DNA of 35,998 bases from NCBI GenBank assembly GCA_012798435.1, contig JAAZNF010000062.1, positions 1 through 35,998 of the forward strand. Direction: 5' to 3'. The notes under the pieces were generated by a model, which worked only from the letters and a program-made list of their open reading frames with translations, searched no databases and was not told where the DNA came from. Shown piece after piece: positions 8,466-17,058 of the stretch; position 1 is the first letter of the stretch; each line of letters starts with the position of its first letter. Position numbers and translations under genes: made by a program. The DNA is from Myxococcales bacterium (GTDB lineage Bacteria; Myxococcota; B64-G9).

Positions 8466-8719
8466 GACGCCGGCTCCGATTGGGCCTCAGCCTCGGCGGG
8501 GGGTTCTCCCTCCAGCAGCACCCGCACCCGGGTCTCCGCCTGATCCAGTAAACGGGTGCAGTCGGTGCACAGGCGCATGCCTTCCTCGAACAGTTGCACC
8601 GAGTCCTCCAGGGGCAGGTCTCCTTTTTCAAGCCGGGCGACGATCTCCTCGATGCGGGCCAACAGGGATTCGAACCCCGGCCCGGCCTGGGCCGACTTCG
8701 CCCTACGATTCTGTGCCAT
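8462..8719 (-). CDS. xseB: Exodeoxyribonuclease VII small subunit
   Basis: This 85-residue protein is the small, mostly helical subunit that binds XseA in several copies and is needed for exonuclease VII activity on single-stranded DNA. The family core is visible as FESLLARIEEIVARLEKGD and LPLEDSVQLFEEGMRL, followed by a helix and an acidic tail (EGEPPAEAEAQ). ATG 8719 is preceded by AGAGGAGG. It overlaps the end of xseA by 17 bases and the start of ispA by 4, so the three are almost certainly translationally coupled. Confidence 0.96.
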   Translation of the reverse strand: MAQNRRAKSAQAGPGFESLLARIEEIVARLEKGDLPLEDSVQLFEEGMRLCTDCTRLLDQAETRVRVLLEGEPPAEAEAQSEPAS

Positions 8720-10124
8720 GATCGCCTCCTCTGGCGGGTCGCTCCGGCCGATCCGCCGCTTCCGCCGCTTGCTCCACCTCTTCGACCCGTGTCCGCAGCG
8801 CGCCCCGGTGCAGGCGCACCCGCAGACGCTCCCCCGGCCTCACCTCGTCGCTGCGCCGCAAAAACGACCCCGCCGGTCCCGTGACCAGGGCGTAACCGCG
8901 CGCCAGCACCGCCGCCGGATCCAGACCGCGCAAGCTCCGCTCCATCACCTGCACGCCGGCGCGCCGCCGGCTGAGATTCGCCGAGACGGCCGCTCGCAGT
9001 CGTTGTCGCGAGCGTTCGATGGCATGCCGGCGTGACATGAGCGCCAGGCGTGGATCGATCGCGTGCAGGCGCCGCTCCTGGTCGGATAGCCGCTGCCGAA
9101 CCCGTCGCAGCCGGTCCTGGCTCGAGCGGCGCAACGCCTCTCGAAGTTCGTCGAGGCGGATCCGCTGCGCCGCCAGGAGCAGCCGGGGATCGCGCAGGCG
9201 CCCTTGCGCCCGAAGCAAGCGCGCCCGTCCTGTGGCCAGGCCCCGGTGGAGCGTGAGCGCCAGTTGGCGTCGCCGCTGCGAGAGCAGCGAGAGCAGCTCG
9301 ATTCGATCCGGCACCACGGCCGCGGCGGCCGCGCTGGGGGTCGGGGCGCGCAGATCGGCCGCCAGATCGCACAGCACCACGTCGGTTTCGTGCCCCACCG
9401 CGCTCACCACCGGCACGGTGCAGGTCGCCACCGCCCGCACCACCGCCTCCTCGTTGAAGGCCGACAGATCCTCGCGCGATCCTCCGCCGCGGGCCAGGAT
9501 GAGCACCTCCCCGTGGTGGCCGTCGCCCAGGCGTCGCAGCATGTCGGCGATCTCGTCGCCGGCGCCCTTCCCCTGCACTCGTACGCCGCCGAGCACCACC
9601 TCCACCGCCGGGAAGCGCGCCGAGAGCACCTTGAGGATGTCCTGCAGGGCCGCCCCGTGCGGGCTGGTCACCACCGCGACGCGCCGGGGAAAGCGCGGCA
9701 AGGGCCGCTTGCGCTCCGGTTCGAACAACCCCTCGGCCTGCAAGCGGGCGCGCAGGCGCAGCAGCTGGATGCTGAGCGCCCCCGCGCCGCGCGGCGCCAG
9801 CCACTCCGCCACAAGCTGGGCGCGGCCGCGCGGCTCGTAGAGGGTGAGCCGGCCCAGGCACTCCACCTCCGTGCCCTCGGGCGGCATGACGCCGCCGAGG
9901 CGGGCCAGCGCGCCGCGGAACATCACTGCCGGGAACACCGCCCGCGCGTCGCGCAGCGAAAAGTAGGCGTGCCCGGAGGAGGCCAGGCTGAGGTCGGTGA
10001 TCTCCCCGATCACCCGCAGCAGCGGGAAGTTCTTCTCCAGAAGCTCGCGCACCCGGCCCGCCAGCTCGCCCACCGAGAGGGCCAGCTCCGAGCCCGCGAA
10101 GAGGTCAATGGGGGCCTGCTCCAT
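8703..10124 (-). CDS. xseA: Exodeoxyribonuclease VII large subunit
   Basis: This 473-residue protein is the catalytic subunit of exonuclease VII, which degrades single-stranded DNA in both directions to oligonucleotides in repair and recombination. An N-terminal OB-fold (residues about 18-110, LSVGELAGRVRELLEKNFP and the VIGEITDL strand) precedes the exonuclease core. Core hallmarks are AVVTSPHGAALQD, ILARGGGSREDLSAFNEE, VSAVGHETDVVLCDLAAD and RAPTPSAAA. A long Arg- and Leu-rich helical region (about 290-400) binds the small subunit. Length is normal. It is the first gene of xseA-xseB-ispA, and its promoter should lie in the gap shared with the divergent gene at 10272. Confidence 0.97.
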   Translation of the reverse strand: MEQAPIDLFAGSELALSVGELAGRVRELLEKNFPLLRVIGEITDLSLASSGHAYFSLRDARAVFPAVMFRGALARLGGVMPPEGTEVECLGRLTLYEPRGRAQLVAEWLAPRGAGALSIQLLRLRARLQAEGLFEPERKRPLPRFPRRVAVVTSPHGAALQDILKVLSARFPAVEVVLGGVRVQGKGAGDEIADMLRRLGDGHHGEVLILARGGGSREDLSAFNEEAVVRAVATCTVPVVSAVGHETDVVLCDLAADLRAPTPSAAAAAVVPDRIELLSLLSQRRRQLALTLHRGLATGRARLLRAQGRLRDPRLLLAAQRIRLDELREALRRSSQDRLRRVRQRLSDQERRLHAIDPRLALMSRRHAIERSRQRLRAAVSANLSRRRAGVQVMERSLRGLDPAAVLARGYALVTGPAGSFLRRSDEVRPGERLRVRLHRGALRTRVEEVEQAAEAADRPERPARGGDHGTES

Positions 10125-10271
10125 GACGGCCGACCATAGCAGAAGCTACCCCGATGGGAAAGACCGCGACCGGCCGCGCTCATCGCTCTTTCGCGCTCGA
10201 ACCATCTCCATCAGGGCGAAGGGCCAGAGCGCTTGCATGCGAGGCGGGGTTGCGGTACGGGTCAAGCCAGC

Positions 10272-11192
10272 ATGCGCCTCGATCTCGACGACATTCCCGA
10301 GCTTCCCGCCGAGGGCGCGGAGATGGGCCTGCGCCCGCGGCACCACCTCGACCTGCCGCTCGCCGGAGGTCGGGTGCCGCTGGTGTGGTGCGAATCCGGC
10401 CACGGGCGGCCGGTGCTTCTTCTCCCGGAGCCCTTCGCTTCTGTCAGCGCCTCCTGGGGAATGCTGACGGCCCTGCCGGAGTCGCTGCGGGCGCTGCTCG
10501 TCGAGACTGTCCCCCTGGTCGACGCCGCCGTGAAGCCGCCGGGCGACCCCACCCTGGATTCGCTTTCGAAGATGCTCGGCGCGGTCATGACAGCGCTCGA
10601 GCTGGAGCGGCCGCTTTTGGTTTGCGAGGGTGCCTTGGGACTGGCGGCGCTGCACCTAACCCTCGACCGGCCGGCGTCGGTGGCGGGGCTGGTGCTCATC
10701 GATTGTTCCTTCGAGCCGCGTCGATCGCCGAGCTTTTTGCGCCGGATGTTCTCGCGAAAATCCTCGGACACCCGCGCGGCGCGGAGCATCAGCCGCCACC
10801 CGGTGGCGCAGGCGCTGGCCGGGCTCGCCTATGCCGACCCAGCCGTGGTGTCGCGCCTGGAGCTGCGGGAGCGGGCCGAGCCGCTGTCGACCGTGCCCGG
10901 GGCGCTCTCGTTCCTGCGCTGGCGCTCGTGGGTGGAGTCCCCCGCCTTCGCCGCCGGCCTCCTCTCGGAGCTGCGGGCGCGGGCCGGAAAGCCGTTGCCG
11001 GTGCCGCTCCGCCTGCTGTTCGGCGAGCGCGGGGCCCCGGCCCGGCGGGCCGCCGGCGAGGAGGTGGCCCGCGGTTTTCCCGGGGCCGAGGTCTTCGTGG
11101 CCGAGCAGTCGTCCCACTCCGTCCACGCCGAGAAACCCCCATGGACCGCGCGCATCATCGCCGAGGCCGCCGGCCTGTCGCCCCGATCCTGA
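10272..11192 (+). CDS. Alpha/beta hydrolase-fold protein lacking the nucleophile serine
   Basis: This 306-residue protein aligns by eye with alpha/beta hydrolases. A first strand VLLLPEPF sits where HGF is usual; the stretch LERPLLVCEGALGLAAL matches the nucleophile elbow; VAGLVLIDCSFEP and a C-terminal SSHSVHAEKP with the family-type histidine follow. At the elbow the usual G-H-S-x-G reads C-E-G-A-L-G, so the Ser is Gly, and the oxyanion HG is PE. I infer a non-catalytic or altered protein. ATG 10272 starts at the first conserved segment; a TTG 39 bases upstream is possible. G/C at third positions supports this frame over the overlapping long frame. Its last 52 bases overlap the next gene, suggesting coupled expression. 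Confidence 0.72.
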   Translation: MRLDLDDIPELPAEGAEMGLRPRHHLDLPLAGGRVPLVWCESGHGRPVLLLPEPFASVSASWGMLTALPESLRALLVETVPLVDAAVKPPGDPTLDSLSKMLGAVMTALELERPLLVCEGALGLAALHLTLDRPASVAGLVLIDCSFEPRRSPSFLRRMFSRKSSDTRAARSISRHPVAQALAGLAYADPAVVSRLELRERAEPLSTVPGALSFLRWRSWVESPAFAAGLLSELRARAGKPLPVPLRLLFGERGAPARRAAGEEVARGFPGAEVFVAEQSSHSVHAEKPPWTARIIAEAAGLSPRS

Positions 11193-13477
11193 TCGCGAGC
11201 GTCCTTTTCGGGCTCGGGGCCGGGTCGGGGTGTCATCATCGGATCGTGCGCCAGGGCGAGGTCGACGTCCGCGCCGTGGCGGCCCAGGCCGAGCGCGTGA
11301 GCGCGGCGCGCGGCTTGCCTTTCTTGCGCCCGGTGACGGTGGGGCTGGCCGAAGAGCGAGAGCTTCGCTCCCTGGCCCGGGCGGAGGCCCGGCAGGACGC
11401 GGGTCGGTCGGCGGCCCGCGCGCGGCTGCTTTCGCACCTCTCGCTGCTTCCCGCCGGGAGCGACGCGGGCGCCGCCCGGCAAGCCATCCTGGAGAGCCAG
11501 CCCGCGGGCTTCTACCTGGCCGGCGCTGACCGCTTGCAGCTCGTCCGGCGTCCGACGGTGCGCGGCGAGATCCTGGAAGTAGCCGGCGCCTTCACCGGCC
11601 GCGACCTGGTCTTCGGCGAGATCGTGGGCCACGAGCTTGCGCATGCCTTGCAGGACCAGCACTTTGGCCTGGAGCGCCCTCCCTCCGACCCGCCCTCGCA
11701 GGACGCGGAGCTGGCCTGGGCGGCGCTGGTCGAGGGTGACGCCTTGCTGGCCTCGTTCGCGCTCGGGCCCGGGGCCCTGTTCTTCGACGAGGAGGGGTTT
11801 TTACGCTTCGCGGCGAAGAACGCCCCGGCCCTCGGGGAGGACCTCCCGGCCTTCGAGGAAGAGCGCTTCAAGTTCCCCTATCTTTCAGGTGGGAACTTTG
11901 CGCTTTTTCTGCGCCGCCGGGGTGGCACGGAGGCCCTCGACCGGGCCTTCGAAAGGCCGCCGCTCTCCAGCGCAGAGATCCTGGCTCCCGAACGCTACCT
12001 CTCGGGCGCCGCCCCGCGCCTCCCCGATCTGGACGGCATCGACTACGGTGTGTTTCCTCTCACCCCCGCCATCTTCGAGACCCTGGGGGTCTTCGGGATC
12101 CAGTTCCTGGTCGACACTCCTGATCCGCAGGCGCTGGCCGCGTCCTGGGTCGGCGACCGCGCCGCGCTCCTCGATGCCCCGGCCGGGGACAGGACGGCGG
12201 TGCTATGGGTCTCCGACTGGACCACGCCGGCCGCGGCGGTGGCCGTATTCGACGGGCTGGCCATGCGCCTCGAGAGGCGCATGGGACCGCCTACGGAAGC
12301 GGAGGCGGAGCGGCTCGCCTGGACACGGCCCGAGGGAACGCTTCGCCTGGAGGTCTCGGGCGAGCGTGTGGTGTGGCTGGATGATTCGGCGGGAGACGAC
12401 GGTTATGGCTTGTGGAACGCGGCATATCGAGCGCCGGCGCGGGCGCTGTCGTCTCCGATTTTCAAGAAACCCGAGGGGGAACCGATGGCAGTCTCGGACG
12501 CCGTGCGGGCCGAGCCCTCCGCCGCGCCGGCTTCTCCGGGGCCCGAACCGTTGCTGCGCCTGGCCGGAGAGGGCGCCGAGGCCAGCTTTCAGTCCGTGCT
12601 CGACGTCCGTTTTCGGCAGGCCGAGCTCGATGGCTCCTCGGGCGCCACGGTGGCGGCGCTCAAGGCCCGGCTGCGGGGTCACATCACCCGGGCCATCGAC
12701 CTGGGCCTGGCCGTACAGCTCGAGTGCAACGGGATCGACGATCTGCTGGAGGACGCCTACCTCTCCTTTTCGCCCGTGTCGCCGCAGCTCTTGTACCTGG
12801 GGAACTTCCGCGCCGGGCGCTTCCGCGTGCCGTTCGCCTTCGAGCGGGGGCTCGCGGAGGAGCTGCGAATGCTCGGGTGGCTCTCCCTGCCCGAGCGGGA
12901 GCTGGCCCCCGACCGGCGCGCCGGGATGGGCTACCAGCTCGATCTCTCGCGCTACCGTGTCCCGCTGCGCCTCGACCTCGGGCTGCACGAGGGAGAGCCT
13001 GCGGGCGCGGGGCAGGGGCCGCTGTTCGCCGCGCGGTTCTCGCTCGAGCCGCTGCGCCTTCGCGCCGGGCTGTTCGTGCGCGCCGGGCTGGGGGTGCTGT
13101 ACGAGCGCAACCATCAGGCCGACTCGGGCGAGCGGCGCCCCCTGCTCGCCGTGGCCGCCGATGCCGGGCTGGGTCTTCACCCGTTCTCGCTGGAGGCGGA
13201 GGCGCTGTGGTTCGATCGCGCGGCCGGCGGCGGCGCCGAAGCCCACGGGTTCAGCGTGACCGCCGGCGTCGAGCTCTTGCCGGAGTTCATGCGGGTGCTC
13301 TTCCGCTACGCCGAGCTTTCCCTGCCCGGGTCCGCGCTGAGGCGCGAGTACGGCCTGGGCGCGCACCTGTTCTACTTCGGCCAGCGTTTCCGCCTGTCCT
13401 ACTTCCTGCTCGCTCCGCGGGCCTCCTCGCAGCCGGAGGCCTTCTACCACCAGGTCTCGTTCCAGGCGGTCCTGTAA
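11141..13477 (+). CDS. HExxH metalloprotease-like lipoprotein fused to a porin-like beta-barrel domain
   Basis: One open frame from ATG 11141 gives 778 residues. The N-terminus has a basic start, a hydrophobic stretch (APILIASVLFGLGAG) and Cys31 after GSG, a weak lipobox. Residues about 40-430 look like a zinc peptidase domain: HELAHALQDQHF (His164, His168) and LVEGDA (Glu198), with later PYLSGGNF and ILAPERYL segments that recur in such peptidases. After a Pro/Ala-rich stretch near residue 450-480 comes a region of alternating strands (LLYLGNFRAGRFRVPFAFE, then AGMGYQLDLSRY, then AFYHQVSFQAVL at the C-terminus) resembling OprO/OprP-type porin barrels. The barrel part has no signal peptide of its own and no stop precedes it, although ATG 12485 follows GAGGGGGA and could be an internal start. 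Function is unproven; a protease anchored by an outer-membrane barrel is the simplest reading. Confidence 0.75.
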   Translation: MDRAHHRRGRRPVAPILIASVLFGLGAGSGCHHRIVRQGEVDVRAVAAQAERVSAARGLPFLRPVTVGLAEERELRSLARAEARQDAGRSAARARLLSHLSLLPAGSDAGAARQAILESQPAGFYLAGADRLQLVRRPTVRGEILEVAGAFTGRDLVFGEIVGHELAHALQDQHFGLERPPSDPPSQDAELAWAALVEGDALLASFALGPGALFFDEEGFLRFAAKNAPALGEDLPAFEEERFKFPYLSGGNFALFLRRRGGTEALDRAFERPPLSSAEILAPERYLSGAAPRLPDLDGIDYGVFPLTPAIFETLGVFGIQFLVDTPDPQALAASWVGDRAALLDAPAGDRTAVLWVSDWTTPAAAVAVFDGLAMRLERRMGPPTEAEAERLAWTRPEGTLRLEVSGERVVWLDDSAGDDGYGLWNAAYRAPARALSSPIFKKPEGEPMAVSDAVRAEPSAAPASPGPEPLLRLAGEGAEASFQSVLDVRFRQAELDGSSGATVAALKARLRGHITRAIDLGLAVQLECNGIDDLLEDAYLSFSPVSPQLLYLGNFRAGRFRVPFAFERGLAEELRMLGWLSLPERELAPDRRAGMGYQLDLSRYRVPLRLDLGLHEGEPAGAGQGPLFAARFSLEPLRLRAGLFVRAGLGVLYERNHQADSGERRPLLAVAADAGLGLHPFSLEAEALWFDRAAGGGAEAHGFSVTAGVELLPEFMRVLFRYAELSLPGSALRREYGLGAHLFYFGQRFRLSYFLLAPRASSQPEAFYHQVSFQAVL

Positions 13478-13524
13478 TCACCACCCGAGGGATATGAAGC
13501 GCTCCCGCGGCTCGCGGTCCTGCA

Positions 13525-14193
13525 TCAGCACAACAGGTTCTCCCGCGCCAGCGAACGGTACCCCTCGCGCCCCACCACCAGGTGATCCAGCACCCGCACC
13601 CCGAGCAGCGCCCCCGCCCGCACCATCCGGCTGGTGAGCTCGACGTCGTCTCGGCTGGGGGTGGGGTCGCCCGAGGGGTGGTTGTGCACCAGGATGACGG
13701 CCGGCGAGCGGTGCAGCAGGCAGGCCGAGAACAGGCGCTTGGGATCGGCCGGGCAGGCGTTCCACGAGCCATCGGCCACCTTGAGCCACAGCAGGGGCCG
13801 GTTGCGGCCGTCGAGGAGCAAGGCGTGGATGGTCTCGCGGTCCAGATCCGAAAGCCGCGCCCGGGCGAACTCGGCCACCTCCTCCGGTGAGGTGATGGCC
13901 CGGCCCGCGGGTGGCGGCGGCGAGAGCAGGCGCCGGCCCAGCTCCGCCGCGGCCAGCAGGCGCAGCGCCTGGGTCTTGCCGAGCCGGCCGGGCTGCATCA
14001 GCACATGGCAGGGGACCCGCCCCAGGCCCGCGGCCCCGCCGGCCTCGGCCAGGATCTCCTCCGCGGCCTGGACCTGGCGCGGGCGTTCGGCGCCGATGAG
14101 GAGCAGCAGAAGATCGCGATCCGACAGTGATTCGCACCCCTCTCCGAGGAGACGGGCGCGGGCTGCGGCTAAAGACGTCGACCTTGCGAACAT
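13525..14193 (-). CDS. radC: RadC-family JAB/MPN domain protein
   Basis: This 222-residue protein belongs to the RadC family. An N-terminal helix-hairpin-helix-like part (LSDRDLLLLLIGA and GLGRVPCHVLM) precedes the JAMM metalloprotease-type fold. The metal-binding pattern is complete: RETIHALLLD supplies the Glu and HNHPSGDPTPSRDD the two His and the Asp. Despite the name, a DNA-repair role has not held up in the family, and the biochemical role is unknown. ATG 14193 is chosen over ATG 14244 because only the former has a ribosome site (GGAGG, 5 nt away). It is convergent with the metalloprotease gene, leaving a 47-bp gap with no clear terminator. Confidence 0.93.
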   Translation of the reverse strand: MFARSTSLAAARARLLGEGCESLSDRDLLLLLIGAERPRQVQAAEEILAEAGGAAGLGRVPCHVLMQPGRLGKTQALRLLAAAELGRRLLSPPPPAGRAITSPEEVAEFARARLSDLDRETIHALLLDGRNRPLLWLKVADGSWNACPADPKRLFSACLLHRSPAVILVHNHPSGDPTPSRDDVELTSRMVRAGALLGVRVLDHLVVGREGYRSLARENLLC

Positions 14194-14198
14194 GGCAT

Positions 14199-14203
14199 CC
14201 TCC
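14199..14203 (-). promoter_or_regulatory. Ribosome binding site deciding the radC start
   Basis: On the minus strand this reads GGAGG, five bases before ATG 14193. The alternative in-frame ATG at 14244 is preceded by an A-rich stretch with no such site, so the shorter form of RadC is preferred. Confidence 0.75.
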
Positions 14204-14305
14204 GGATGTTGTTCTTTTGATAAAGGATGCAATTTCCGCGCCATGGATTTTTAGGGCGCAAGTGCTTGATATTATTGAACCAGTTTTTTGGGGATGCCTG
14301 CCGTC

Positions 14306-14340
14306 GTCCGGATTTCAGATGGCATGTAAGAAATCCGGAC
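14306..14340. repeat. 11-bp perfect inverted repeat between the kinase and radC
   Basis: GTCCGGATTTC (14306-14316) and GAAATCCGGAC (14330-14340) are perfect complements around a 13-nt spacer in the 223-bp gap between the kinase stop and radC. No T-run follows on either strand, so it is not a standard intrinsic terminator. It may be an operator, a dispersed palindromic element or a hairpin protecting an mRNA end. The surrounding sequence is unusually AT-rich, with several A or T runs. Confidence 0.6.
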
Positions 14341-14416
14341 AGCGAGCAGGCGAGGCAGAACGGCCTGGTCGCGCAAAGATGCATTTTTTACAACGCGAAT
14401 CTTGCGTCAGGAGACG

Positions 14417-16903
14417 CTATTCGTTCTCCAGCGCCTCCTGGACTTTTGCCGCCAGTTCGTTCTGCGTGAAGGGCTTCTGCAAGAAGTGCACGCCCTCGTC
14501 CAGCACGCCGTGGTGCGCGATGACGTTCGCCGTATAGCCCGACATGAACAGGCGCCGGATGGCGGGGTAGATGGACATGAGGTTCTTGGCCAGGTCGCGG
14601 CCGTTCATCTCGGGCATGACCACGTCGGTTATGAGCAGATCGATTTGCCCCTCGTGCTCGCGGGCCAGGCGGATGGCCTCTCCCGGCGTGGCGGCCGGGA
14701 TCACCGTATAGCCAAGCCCTTCCAGCATCCGCTGGCAAAGCGTCCGAAACGATGGCTCGTCCTCCACCACCAGGATCGTCTCGCCGCCCGCCGATGGCGC
14801 CGGGGTCGGGGCCTGTCTGGGTTCGGGCATGGCTTTGGCCTTCTCGGTGTGGCGCGGCAGGTAGATCTTGAAGGTCGTCCCCTGGCCCGGCTCGCTGTAG
14901 ACGTTGATGAAGCCGTCGTTCTGCCGCACGATGCCGTAGACCGTGGCCAGTCCCAGGCCGGTGCCCTTGCCCACCTCCTTGGTGGTGAAGAAAGGCTCGA
15001 ACAGGTGGCTGCGGGTCTCGGCGTCCATGCCGCAACCGTCGTCGCTCACGGCCAGCATCACGTACTCGCCGGGCGAAATCCCGGGATGGTCGGCGCAGTA
15101 CTCCGCGCTCAACGTGACGTTGTTCGTCTCGATGGTGACCTTGCCCGTGTCGGCAATGGCGTCCCGGGCGTTGACGCACAGGTTGGCCAGGACCTGGTCC
15201 ACCTGCGCCGGGTCGATCGCGACGCGCCACAGGTCGGCCCCCGGCCGCCAGGCCAGGTCGATGTCCTCGCCGATGAGCCGGCGCAGCATCTGGAGCGTGC
15301 CCGCCACCTTGTCGTTGAGGTCGAGCACCCGCAGGGTCACGGTCTGCTTGCGGGCGAACGCCAGCAACTGGCGCGTGAGGTCGGCCGAGCGCTCGGCGGC
15401 CTGGCGGATCTCCTGGAGGGACTCTCGCAGCGGATGGTCAGGCTCGAGCCGCTCCAGGGCCAGCTCGGCATGGCCCAGGATGACCCCCAGCATGTTGTTG
15501 AAATCATGGGCCACGCCGCCCGCCAGGCGGCCGATCGATTCCATCTTTTGTGCCTGCATGAGCTGCGCCTGCAGCTTGGCCTGCTCCTCCTCCGCCCGCT
15601 TGCGATCGCTGATGTCGAGGAACGCCCCCACCAGGCCCGCCACCTTCCCGGCGCTGTCCAGGAAGAAGTCCTTGGCGAAGATGACGGGGTGTATTTTGCC
15701 GTCCTTGGCCTTCACCTTGAACTCGTACGTCTGGTGCTCCCTGCGCCGCATGAGCTCCAGATCCATCTGGTGATACTTCTCGGCGAGTTCGCCCGGCCAG
15801 AGCTCATGCACGGTCTTGCCCTTGATCTGTTCGGAGGTCACGCCCATGATCTCGGTGAAGGTGTCGTTGCACCCGAGGTACCGGCCCTGGCTGTCCTTGT
15901 AGAAAACCGCCACGGGTATGGCGCGCAAGAGAGACGCGATGAACTGGATCTTTTCGTTCAGGGCCTGTTCGGCCCGCTTGCGCTCGGTGATGTCCTGCGA
16001 CAGGCCGAGCACCTCCGTGATCTTGCCTTCCCGGTTCCGCACCGGCGAGAGCCGCGCGTCGATCCACCGGTCCTGGCCGGGAAAACGCTCGAGGAGTTCT
16101 GATGAGAAGGTCTTCCCGGAGGAGATGACGGCGCGGATGGCCTGTAGGTGACGCTTGGCGAACTCCGGCAAGTAGAGCTCGCTCAGGTGCTTTCCCGCCA
16201 CCGCCGCGGCGCCGCCCGGGAACATGGCCGCCGCGGTCGGGTTCAGGTACTTCACGAACCCCTGTTCGTCGATGAGGTAGATCATCTCGGGGGAGGACTC
16301 GGCCAGCGCGCGATACTTTTCTTCGCTCGCAGCCAGCGCAGCCATCGTCTCCATGCGGGAGATGGCGCTGCCGATGATCTCCGCCAGCACGACGATCAAC
16401 CCGATCTGTTCGTCCGTCCAGGCGTGAGGGGCACGCACGGTGTCGAAACCCATGAACCCCAGCAGGCGCGAATGCTCGTCTCCAAACGGCACCGTCAGCA
16501 AGGACCGAATGCCCAGCGTTTGAAGCGCCGCTTTTTCGTTCGCCGCTTCCTCGGACAGCATGGCCACGTCGGGAATATGAAGCGGCTGCCTCCTCGACAT
16601 CTGGGTCATCCACCAGGGAAACACGCCGGTTGGTTGCCGCTGCAGCTTGTCTTTTTGCGGCGGTACTCCCGCCCTGCACCACTCGTGCGTATTGCTGCAA
16701 ACCGACAGGTCCTGGGAGAAGCGATAGAGGTAGCTGCGGTCAGCGTCGAATAGATTGCCGAGATCGGACAACATGTTGTCGATGGCCTCGCCAAACGCCT
16801 GCAGGTCATTGACCTTTAAGAATGTCAACGACATCCGCGCGATGACCTGGCCAATCGTTTTCTCGAGGCTCGAATTCTTGCCCGCCACGGGTTTGTTCCT
16901 CAC
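14417..16903 (-). CDS. Hybrid sensor histidine kinase (GAF-PAS-PAS-HisKA-HATPase-REC)
   Basis: This is a cytosolic two-component hybrid kinase of 828 residues with no membrane segment. Domains in order are a GAF-like sensor (about 30-185, DADRSYLYRFSQD), two PAS domains (about 195-310 and 320-440; the WIDARLSPV and YLGCNDTF segments), a histidine kinase A domain with phosphoacceptor His466 in GGVAHDFNNMLG, an ATPase domain (N-box VLANLCVNARDA, G-boxes DDGCGMD and GKGTGLGL), and a C-terminal receiver (ILVVEDEP, Asp760 in LLITDVVMPEM, Lys810). The HDFNN H-box is typical of stand-alone kinases that pass phosphate to a receiver. The start is GTG 16903, with only a weak G-rich ribosome site. No separate regulator gene is adjacent, so the output partner is elsewhere. 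It is divergent from pgi. The signal sensed is unknown. Confidence 0.95.
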   Translation of the reverse strand: MRNKPVAGKNSSLEKTIGQVIARMSLTFLKVNDLQAFGEAIDNMLSDLGNLFDADRSYLYRFSQDLSVCSNTHEWCRAGVPPQKDKLQRQPTGVFPWWMTQMSRRQPLHIPDVAMLSEEAANEKAALQTLGIRSLLTVPFGDEHSRLLGFMGFDTVRAPHAWTDEQIGLIVVLAEIIGSAISRMETMAALAASEEKYRALAESSPEMIYLIDEQGFVKYLNPTAAAMFPGGAAAVAGKHLSELYLPEFAKRHLQAIRAVISSGKTFSSELLERFPGQDRWIDARLSPVRNREGKITEVLGLSQDITERKRAEQALNEKIQFIASLLRAIPVAVFYKDSQGRYLGCNDTFTEIMGVTSEQIKGKTVHELWPGELAEKYHQMDLELMRRREHQTYEFKVKAKDGKIHPVIFAKDFFLDSAGKVAGLVGAFLDISDRKRAEEEQAKLQAQLMQAQKMESIGRLAGGVAHDFNNMLGVILGHAELALERLEPDHPLRESLQEIRQAAERSADLTRQLLAFARKQTVTLRVLDLNDKVAGTLQMLRRLIGEDIDLAWRPGADLWRVAIDPAQVDQVLANLCVNARDAIADTGKVTIETNNVTLSAEYCADHPGISPGEYVMLAVSDDGCGMDAETRSHLFEPFFTTKEVGKGTGLGLATVYGIVRQNDGFINVYSEPGQGTTFKIYLPRHTEKAKAMPEPRQAPTPAPSAGGETILVVEDEPSFRTLCQRMLEGLGYTVIPAATPGEAIRLAREHEGQIDLLITDVVMPEMNGRDLAKNLMSIYPAIRRLFMSGYTANVIAHHGVLDEGVHFLQKPFTQNELAAKVQEALENE

Positions 16904-16980
16904 GCCGCCGCCAAGGTTTGAAAAAAAACTATCGCCTAGGCCCTTGAGATGTCAACGCGAAAGGGGATGCCCGCCGGGTC

Positions 16981-17008
16981 TTGCCCGGGCGCCGGGTTGT
17001 GCGATAAT
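16981..17008 (+). promoter_or_regulatory. Candidate sigma-70-type promoter of pgi
   Basis: TTGCCC (16981-16986) and GATAAT (17003-17008) are separated by 16 bases, and a TG lies one base upstream of the -10 box, giving an extended -10. Transcription would begin near 17014, leaving about 45 bases before pgi. It is the best-looking promoter in the window; activity is not shown. Confidence 0.5.
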
Positions 17009-17058
17009 GCCGCCCGACGCGATCGCCCGGACGATCCGGATCCAACCCGGGAGGAGCC

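Noticed and set aside
10154-11140. Upstream part of a 1107-residue frame running to 13477
   Set aside because: This stretch overlaps the alpha/beta hydrolase in another frame. It has no signal peptide or recognisable domain, whereas the real product begins at ATG 11141 with a signal peptide.
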